Source: CAYFVR01 sp046541515
GTDB taxonomy: Bacteria > Desulfobacterota > Desulfobacteria > Desulfobacterales > Desulfococcaceae
Reading direction: 5' to 3'
Length of the DNA: 10,907 bases
NCBI GenBank assembly: GCA_046541515.1
Contig: JBKHDD010000169.1
Coordinates: 1-10,907 of the forward strand
In this document: positions 6,915 through 10,907 of the stretch, piece by piece
Layout of the letters: each line of letters starts with the position of its first letter
Numbering within the stretch: the stretch's first letter is position 1
Position numbers and translations under genes: made by a program
The notes under the pieces: generated by a model
What the model saw: only the letters and a program-made list of their open reading frames with translations
The model's database searches: none
What the model was told of the DNA's origin: nothing

Positions 6915-7697
6915 TCAGCCAGGGGATTTATCCCCTGGCGAGCCATCCGGAGCCATGGGCCGAAACCGCCCCCCAATCCGATACCGCGATCCCGGATGGG
7001 CGAAGCGGGTCGCGGTGGTCACCGTCGGCCCCACCCAGGTCCGCCGGTGGAGAATCAGGCAGGGCTCGTCCGATCCGATGGCCAGTAGCTTGCGGGTGGA
7101 GCGAAGCGGCATGACCGCTTCCAAGATGTGCTCCACCTCGGTGGTCGGCGCGATCCGCATGAGAAAATCGGCGGGGGCGATCCGCCGGAAATCCTGCTCC
7201 AGATAGTCGGGTGCGAAATCGGGCCGGACGTACCGATCTTCCAACTGGATGGGCGTCCCGCGATCCCGGTGAACCACCACGGATCGGAAGACCGGGTCCC
7301 CGGCCCGCATTTCCATTTCCAGGGCCAGGTCTTCGGCGGCCGCCTCCTCGCGCAGCAGATGGACCCGAGCGTCGTATTCTCCGCCGGCGAGCCGGATTTC
7401 CTCGGCGATGCTCCGGATTTCAAACAGCGGCATTTGGGGCTTGGTTCGGGCCACGAAGGTGCCCACGCCCATGATCCGGAACAGATAGCCCTCGCCGGTC
7501 AGTTCCCGCAGGGCCCGATTCACCGTCATCCGGGAGGCGCCCAGTTGCCGCACCAGCTCCGCCTCGGACGGAAGCTGTTCACCCGGCCCCAGCGCTCCGG
7601 ATGCGATCTGCTCCCGCACCAGCTTTTTGATCCGCCGGTAGATCGGCAGCCCCGGCTCGTTCATTTCTTTAAATTTGTCCGCAAAATCCGGGGGCAT
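6915..7697 (-). CDS. hutC: GntR-family transcriptional regulator, HutC subfamily (UTRA effector domain)
   Basis: This 260-residue regulator has a GntR winged helix at about residues 18-84 (LPIYRRIKKLVREQI, LPSEAELVRQLGASRMTVNRAL, GVGTFVAR). A UTRA effector-binding domain follows and ends near residue 245 (YRIGGRF). HutC-like signatures are RPDFAPDYLEQDF, TTEVEHILEAV and EPCLILHRRTWVGPTVTTA. HutC proteins repress histidine-utilisation genes and are released by urocanate, which is the product of the neighbouring ammonia-lyase; a methylated or thio analogue is also possible here. The start at 7697 has AAAGGA five bases upstream. The gene is divergent from the corrinoid protein gene, and the intergenic region carries a HutC-pattern operator, so autorepression and control of both arms are likely. 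The last residues (SPGDKSPG) are encoded by a hairpin repeat and look like an added tail beyond the domain's natural end. Confidence 0.9.
   Translation of the reverse strand: MPPDFADKFKEMNEPGLPIYRRIKKLVREQIASGALGPGEQLPSEAELVRQLGASRMTVNRALRELTGEGYLFRIMGVGTFVARTKPQMPLFEIRSIAEEIRLAGGEYDARVHLLREEAAAEDLALEMEMRAGDPVFRSVVVHRDRGTPIQLEDRYVRPDFAPDYLEQDFRRIAPADFLMRIAPTTEVEHILEAVMPLRSTRKLLAIGSDEPCLILHRRTWVGPTVTTATRFAHPGSRYRIGGRFRPMAPDGSPGDKSPG
6918..6939. repeat. Perfect palindrome forming the 3' end of the regulator gene
   Basis: GCCAGGGGA (6918-6926), loop TTTA and TCCCCTGGC (6931-6939) form a perfect nine-pair stem. It encodes the final residues of the regulator, just before the stop at 6915-6917. 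Together with the hairpin at 6889-6904 it makes a tandem hairpin pair. The bases that follow it on the plus strand (6936-6949) recur exactly near 8648, so it may be part of a small dispersed repeat. Confidence 0.55.
6936..6949 (+). repeat. 14-base repeat, copy 1
   Basis: TGGCGAGCCATCCG occurs here and again at 8648-8661. In both places it follows the right arm (TCCCC) of a GC-rich hairpin, so the two copies may come from one repeat family. Here it lies inside the coding sequence of the regulator's tail. Confidence 0.5.
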
Positions 7698-7751
7698 TCG
7701 TTTCCTTTCACCGGTCGGGGAATCGGGCCGCCGTCCGGCCCGACTTTTCTC

Positions 7752-7780
7752 TTGACAGGCGGTATATACAGGTATACATC
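7752..7780 (+). promoter_or_regulatory. Candidate rightward promoter for the corrinoid protein gene
   Basis: A perfect -35 box TTGACA lies at 7752-7757. Possible -10 boxes are TATACA at 7773-7778 (15-base spacer) or TACATC at 7775-7780 (17-base spacer); neither is strong. The operator-like GTATATAC sits in the spacer, where a bound regulator would block RNA polymerase. A start near 7787 would give a leader of about 130 bases before the corrinoid gene. The -35 match is clear and the rest is inference. Confidence 0.5.
7762..7779. promoter_or_regulatory. HutC-type operator in the divergent control region
   Basis: GTATATAC at 7762-7769 is palindromic and fits the HutC-subfamily operator pattern GT-N-TA-N-AC. 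GTATACAT at 7772-7779 is a second match with one deviation, ten bases further along (about one helical turn). The pair lies between the divergent regulator and corrinoid genes and overlaps both candidate promoters. The adjacent HutC-type repressor is the obvious partner. I saw no such site upstream of the ammonia-lyase or the solute-binding protein, which suggests those genes depend on read-through from the regulator's promoter. Confidence 0.65.
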
Positions 7781-7809
7781 CCTATCCTAAACATTGGGAA
7801 ATATGTCAA
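7781..7809 (-). promoter_or_regulatory. Candidate leftward promoter for the regulator
   Basis: On the minus strand a perfect TTGACA lies at 7809-7804. Downstream, GATAGG (17-base spacer) or TAGGAT (14-base spacer) is the nearest -10-like hexamer, and both are poor. Transcription would start over or beside the operator at 7762-7779, which fits autorepression. Support rests mainly on the -35 box and position. Confidence 0.4.
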
Positions 7810-7830
7810 TAAAAATTTTTCTCGTTGATT

Positions 7831-7866
7831 CCGGCGGTCCGGAAGGAACCCGGTCGGAACCGCCGG
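7831..7866 (+). other. Stem-loop in the leader of the corrinoid protein gene
   Basis: CCGGCGGT (7831-7838) pairs perfectly with ACCGCCGG (7859-7866), and two further pairs can form inside across a bulged base. It ends 51 bases before the corrinoid start, clear of the ribosome site GGAGG. It could stabilise or regulate the transcript. The leader is too short for a full cobalamin riboswitch and I see no B12 box in it. Confidence 0.4.
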
Positions 7867-7917
7867 CCCGGGAGCGTCCGGCCGGCATGCGCACCCCTTT
7901 TCATTCCGGAGGAAGAA

Positions 7918-8550
7918 ATGGTTGAAACCCAGGCGTTTTACAAGGCGTTGATGGCGGGGGACCGGGACGGTCTGATCGCGCTGGTGAACCAGGAGCTGGA
8001 AGCCGGAACCCCGGCGGCGGATGTGCTGTATAACGGACTTATTCCCAGTATGGATGTCATCGGCGAGCAGATGGAATCCGGAGACGTGTTCATTCCGGAG
8101 GTGCTCATGGCGGCCCAGGTGATGGCCGCCGGCGTGGAGATTCTTCAGCCGCTGCTGGCGGAGGGGCAGGCCCGGGTCAAGGGGAAGGTGGTCATCGGCA
8201 CGGTGAAGGGCGATCTGCACGACATCGGCAAGAACCTGGTGGCCATGATGATGGAAAGCTCCGGACTGGAGGTCTACAACGTGGGCGTGGACATCGACCC
8301 GGCCGCCTTCGTCGCCAAGATCAAGGAAACCTCCGCCGACATGCTCTGCCTTTCCGCCCTGCTGACCACGACCATGCCGATGATGAAGGCCACCATCGAG
8401 GCGATTCGGGAGGCCGGCCTTCGGGACCAAATCCGCATTCTGGTGGGCGGCGCGCCCGTCACCCAGGACTACGCGGACAAAATCGGCGCCGACGGCTTCG
8501 CCACCGACGCGGGATCGGCGGTGAAGCTGGCCAAATCGCTGCTGGCGTAG
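7918..8550 (+). CDS. Corrinoid (cobalamin-binding) methyl-carrier protein, MttC/MtbC family
   Basis: This 210-residue cytoplasmic protein carries the methyl group between an MttB-type methyltransferase and an acceptor enzyme. Residues 1 to about 85 are the helical cap domain (QAFYKALMAGDRDG, NGLIPSMDVIGEQM, FIPEVLMAAQVM). Residues 88-210 are the Rossmann-like B12 domain with the cobalt-ligand motif Asp99-Leu-His101-Asp-Ile-Gly104 (GDLHDIGKN), the SALLTTTMPMM loop and VGGAPVT. Length and order match the MttC/MtbC family. The start at 7918 has GGAGG five bases upstream; the frame open from 7825 adds only a non-homologous leader. It is the first gene of the rightward arm, under the HutC-type operator. 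It is the only corrinoid protein in the window, so it probably serves both methyltransferases. No RamA-type activator or methylcorrinoid:tetrahydrofolate methyltransferase is nearby. Confidence 0.95.
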   Translation: MVETQAFYKALMAGDRDGLIALVNQELEAGTPAADVLYNGLIPSMDVIGEQMESGDVFIPEVLMAAQVMAAGVEILQPLLAEGQARVKGKVVIGTVKGDLHDIGKNLVAMMMESSGLEVYNVGVDIDPAAFVAKIKETSADMLCLSALLTTTMPMMKATIEAIREAGLRDQIRILVGGAPVTQDYADKIGADGFATDAGSAVKLAKSLLA

Positions 8551-8616
8551 CGATACGAACGAACTAAAATGAAGTGTTCCGGTTTGCTTCTTGTGTAGCG
8601 AATTTAAGCGATACAT

Positions 8617-8647
8617 TGCCGGGGAGGCATTCTTCGTTTCCCCGGCA
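8617..8647. other. Stem-loop between corrinoid and methyltransferase 2 genes
   Basis: TGCCGGGGA (8617-8625) and TCCCCGGCA (8639-8647) form a perfect nine-pair stem around a 13-base loop, 67 bases after the corrinoid stop. No T-tract follows, so termination is not evident; it may modulate stability or the ratio of the two products. It is followed by the 14-base repeat at 8648-8661, as the palindrome at 6918-6939 is followed by copy 1. Confidence 0.5.
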
Positions 8648-8661
8648 TGGCGAGCCATCCG
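8648..8661 (+). repeat. 14-base repeat, copy 2
   Basis: TGGCGAGCCATCCG is identical to 6936-6949. It lies in the 272-base non-coding space between the corrinoid and methyltransferase 2 genes. The internal ATGGC-GA-GCCAT is itself a small dyad in this copy. Confidence 0.5.
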
Positions 8662-8750
8662 ATCCGCCGATCCCTTTCATTCCCAATCGTTTTGGCCGGT
8701 TGTCGTTTTCGCGGTGGAAGCGGAGCGTCTCGATCTCAAAATCCCCCCGG

Positions 8751-8770
8751 CCTCCTTGGCAACAAGGGGG
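8751..8770 (+). other. Hairpin with GCAA tetraloop in the methyltransferase 2 leader
   Basis: CCTCCTTG (8751-8758) pairs with CAAGGGGG (8763-8770), eight pairs including one wobble, closed by a GCAA loop of the stable GNRA class. It ends 52 bases before the methyltransferase 2 start and leaves the AAGGAA ribosome site free. The intergenic space 8551-8822 holds this, the stem-loop at 8617 and the repeat, but no gene or clear promoter that I can support. Confidence 0.4.
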
Positions 8771-8822
8771 AGAAACTCCCTGCCCGAGTCGCCGGACAAA
8801 GCAGAATGAAGGAAATCCCGCC

Positions 8823-10277
8823 ATGGAACCCATCGCCGACGCCCTGCCCCGCTTTCAATTGCTCACCCCGGAACATCGCGAATACATTCACCGCGCTTCG
8901 CTGGAAATTCTTCGGCGCACCGGCGTGCGGGTCCATCACGCGGAAACCGTGAAAATGCTGGCCGAATCCGACGCCATGGTGACGGAGGAGAACCGCGTTT
9001 TCTTCCCCGCCTCCCTGGTGGAGTGGGCCGTGCGGCAGGCGCCGGACCGGATCATGCTGTGCAAACGGGGCCAGGAAGAACCGACGGTCTGGCTGGAGGA
9101 GGGACCGGTCCATTTCGGAACCGGGTCGGACTGCAACAACTATCTCGATCCGGAAACGGGGGCGGCGCGGCCGTTCACCACAAAGGAGATCGCCGCCTGC
9201 GTCCGTCTGGTGGACGCCCTGCCGGAAATCGACTTTTGCATGTCCATGGGCTCGCCCAATGACGTTGCCGAGGCGGAGCGATTTCGAATTCAGTTCGCGC
9301 TGATGATGGAGAACACGGCAAAGCCCATCGTTTTCATCGCCGACGGTCGGGCCGATTGCGAGGCGATTCATGCCATGGCGGTGGCGGCGGCCGGAAGCGA
9401 GGATTATCTCCGGCTTCACCCCAATCTGCTCGGCTACGGCATGATGACCACGCCGCTGGTTCAGCCCGGCGAAAGCCTGGAAAAGCTGCTGTTCATGGCG
9501 GAAAAGCAGATACCGGCCGTCCACCAGCCCGCGCCGATGATGGGCGGCACCGCCCCGTTCAGTCTGGCGGGAGGTCTGGCGTTGGGCAACGCGGAGGTGC
9601 TTTCCAGCCTGGTGATTCATCAGCTCCGCCGGCCGGGGGCGCCGTTCGTCTACGGCTGCGGGTTGCACCACATGGACATGCGGACGACCCTCAGCGTCTA
9701 CAACGCTCCGGAATGGCTGCTGGCCCGGGCCGGGACGGCGGAAATGGCGCGGTATTACCGGCTGCCCCGGTTCGGCTACGCCGGGCATACCGACAGCAAC
9801 GCGATGGACGAGCAGGCGGCGTCGGACGCCTTTTCCTCGGTGATGATGGCATTTTTAACTCGGGAGCACCTGGCCCACGACGTGGGCTACATGGAGTCGG
9901 GCCTGACGACTTCGCCGGAGCTGATCGTCTTTTCCGACGAGGCGATTTCCGGCTTTCGCGCCTTCGACAAGGGCGTCTCCTTCGATCCGGAAAGCCTCGC
10001 ACTGGACGTGATCCATCAGGTCGGTCCCGGCGGCAACCACATGAACACGCCCCACACCTTCCAACGCTTCCGCGATTTCTGGTCGCCGACCTTGTTCAAC
10101 CGCAAACGCCGAACCCAGTGGGAAAAAGCCGGTTCGCCCACCCTGGGGAAGCGGCTGCGGGACAAGACGATCAGCCTGATGGAAAGCCACCGGCCGGAGC
10201 CGTTGGCGGATTCGGTGCGGGAGGAGATTGACTATATTTTGAAAAATTCAGGTTTCCCGAAGGCGCCAAACAAATAA
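8823..10277 (+). CDS. MttB-family (COG5598, non-pyrrolysine) methyltransferase 2
   Basis: This is a second quaternary-amine-type methyltransferase, 484 residues, paralogous to methyltransferase 1. Shared landmarks are GTGSDCNNYLDPETGA, DALPEIDF, KPIVF, APMMGGTAPFSLAG, LVIHQLRRPGAPF, YNAPEWLL, GYAGHTDS with Tyr at residue 319 exactly as in methyltransferase 1, AHDVGYMESGL and QWEKAGSPT. The frame contains no internal UAG, so it is not a pyrrolysine enzyme. The start at 8823 has AAGGAA eight bases upstream and gives the same N-terminal register as the paralogue; the frame open from 8574 covers only non-coding leader. It transfers methyl groups to the corrinoid protein encoded just upstream, by family knowledge. 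The two paralogues differ clearly in the segment between residues about 170 and 200, so they may take different substrates or successive methylation states. Substrate is unknown. Confidence 0.93.
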   Translation: MEPIADALPRFQLLTPEHREYIHRASLEILRRTGVRVHHAETVKMLAESDAMVTEENRVFFPASLVEWAVRQAPDRIMLCKRGQEEPTVWLEEGPVHFGTGSDCNNYLDPETGAARPFTTKEIAACVRLVDALPEIDFCMSMGSPNDVAEAERFRIQFALMMENTAKPIVFIADGRADCEAIHAMAVAAAGSEDYLRLHPNLLGYGMMTTPLVQPGESLEKLLFMAEKQIPAVHQPAPMMGGTAPFSLAGGLALGNAEVLSSLVIHQLRRPGAPFVYGCGLHHMDMRTTLSVYNAPEWLLARAGTAEMARYYRLPRFGYAGHTDSNAMDEQAASDAFSSVMMAFLTREHLAHDVGYMESGLTTSPELIVFSDEAISGFRAFDKGVSFDPESLALDVIHQVGPGGNHMNTPHTFQRFRDFWSPTLFNRKRRTQWEKAGSPTLGKRLRDKTISLMESHRPEPLADSVREEIDYILKNSGFPKAPNK

Positions 10278-10293
10278 GAGGATGGGAGAAAAT

Positions 10294-10907
10294 ATGGTTG
10301 GGAAATTGGAAAAAGTGGACGTCCGAAGTATTTGGTTGCACGAAGCATACGATTTTTCCACTTGGCTTTTCGATAATGTTGAAATTTTAAACGATCAACT
10401 GAATCTGCAAATCAATCCCATCGAAAAAGAAAAATCGGTTGGCCCATTTAACGTCGATATCCTTGCCGAAGACCACCTCGGTCGAACCGTCGTTATTGAA
10501 AACCAATTGAATAAAACCGACCATGACCATCTTGGAAAGGTTCTGACCTATCTTTCCAATTTGGATGCGAAAGTGGCGATTTGGATTTCCACGGACCCGA
10601 GACCGGAGCATGTGACGGCGGTCGATTTCTTAAACGAAGTCGTTCCAACCGATACGCAGTTTTATTTGCTCCGTCTGGATGCTTTCAAAATTGGGGATTC
10701 TGAACCGGCGCCATTGTTTACCATCGAAGCTGGTCCCTCGGAAGAGAAAAGTGCCGGTGGGGCGGTCAAGAAAGAAATCGCGGAAAAAGATCAAGCGAGA
10801 CTTCGTTTTTTTGAACAATTATTGGAAAAGGCAAATGAATCGACCAAAATTTTCACGAATGTCTCCCCTGTGGGGTATCAAAATTGGGTGAATGCGGGAG
10901 CAGGAAA
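10294..10907 (+). CDS. PD-(D/E)XK nuclease-like protein with DUF4268-type architecture, cut by window edge
   Basis: The N-terminal 204 codons are present and the gene continues beyond the window. The segment VGPFNVDILAEDHLGRTVVIENQLNKTDHDHLGKVLTYL resembles the nuclease-like module at the front of DUF4268 proteins: Asp55 in FNVDIL and Glu69-x-Gln71 in IENQ are the likely metal-binding positions. WISTDPRPEHVTAVDFLNE and LDAFKIGDSEPAP are further family-like blocks, and a charged linker (EEKSAGGAVKKEIAEKDQ) leads into the next domain. The cellular role of such proteins is not established; some related folds act in restriction or defence. The start at 10294 has GGAG five bases upstream; ATG at 10282 is in frame but poorly spaced. 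It begins 16 bases after methyltransferase 2. Base composition is visibly AT-richer (ATT, AAA, GAA, TTG codons) than the genes before it, which suggests separate acquisition. Confidence 0.75.
   Translation, partial: MVGKLEKVDVRSIWLHEAYDFSTWLFDNVEILNDQLNLQINPIEKEKSVGPFNVDILAEDHLGRTVVIENQLNKTDHDHLGKVLTYLSNLDAKVAIWISTDPRPEHVTAVDFLNEVVPTDTQFYLLRLDAFKIGDSEPAPLFTIEAGPSEEKSAGGAVKKEIAEKDQARLRFFEQLLEKANESTKIFTNVSPVGYQNWVNAGAG

Noticed and set aside
7787..7917. Cobalamin riboswitch in the corrinoid gene leader
   Set aside because: The leader is short, shows one simple stem-loop, and lacks a recognisable B12 box.
1705..10277. Pyrrolysine-containing trimethylamine methyltransferases
   Set aside because: Both MttB-family frames run to full length without an in-frame UAG, and no pyrrolysine genes are present.
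1..10907. CRISPR array, tRNA or rRNA genes, insertion sequence
   Set aside because: No regularly spaced repeats, no cloverleaf or rRNA-like stretch and no transposase motif was found.

Overview
The window comes from a GC-rich bacterium with an anaerobic, corrinoid-using lifestyle. It carries two non-pyrrolysine MttB-family (quaternary-amine) methyltransferases, a matching corrinoid protein and a tungsten/molybdopterin aldehyde:ferredoxin oxidoreductase (AOR)-family enzyme. This mix is typical of sulfate-reducing Desulfobacterota and some Firmicutes. The GC richness and codon use lean towards Desulfobacterota, but that assignment is an inference.

Layout. A leftward cluster on the minus strand reads, in transcription order: HutC-type GntR regulator (7697-6915), histidine ammonia-lyase (6649-5120, GTG start), AOR-family oxidoreductase (5094-3214), MttB-family methyltransferase 1 (3150-1705) and a periplasmic family-5 solute-binding protein (1574-45). 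A rightward cluster starts on the other side of a shared divergent control region (7698-7917). It reads corrinoid protein (7918-8550), MttB-family methyltransferase 2 (8823-10277), then an AT-richer DUF4268-type PD-(D/E)XK nuclease-like gene that runs off the window (10294-10907). Intergenic spaces hold several strong hairpins. One of them forms the last codons of the regulator, and a 14-base sequence next to it recurs beside the hairpin upstream of methyltransferase 2.

How the genes fit together. The control region contains the HutC-subfamily operator pattern GTATATAC and a second near-match, lying between and over divergent TTGACA boxes. One regulator therefore probably controls both arms. 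The ammonia-lyase keeps each histidine-lyase active-site residue checked, at the numbering of Pseudomonas putida HutH. Its co-occurrence with two quaternary-amine demethylases, a methyl-accepting corrinoid protein and a solute-binding protein suggests catabolism of an N-methylated histidine. Hercynine (histidine betaine) or ergothioneine are candidates, with methyl groups passing to the corrinoid and the imidazole skeleton leaving as urocanate or a relative. This is the main hypothesis of the window and is unproven. No transporter permease, urocanase, corrinoid activator (RamA) or methylcorrinoid:tetrahydrofolate methyltransferase (MtgA/MtrH type) is present here.
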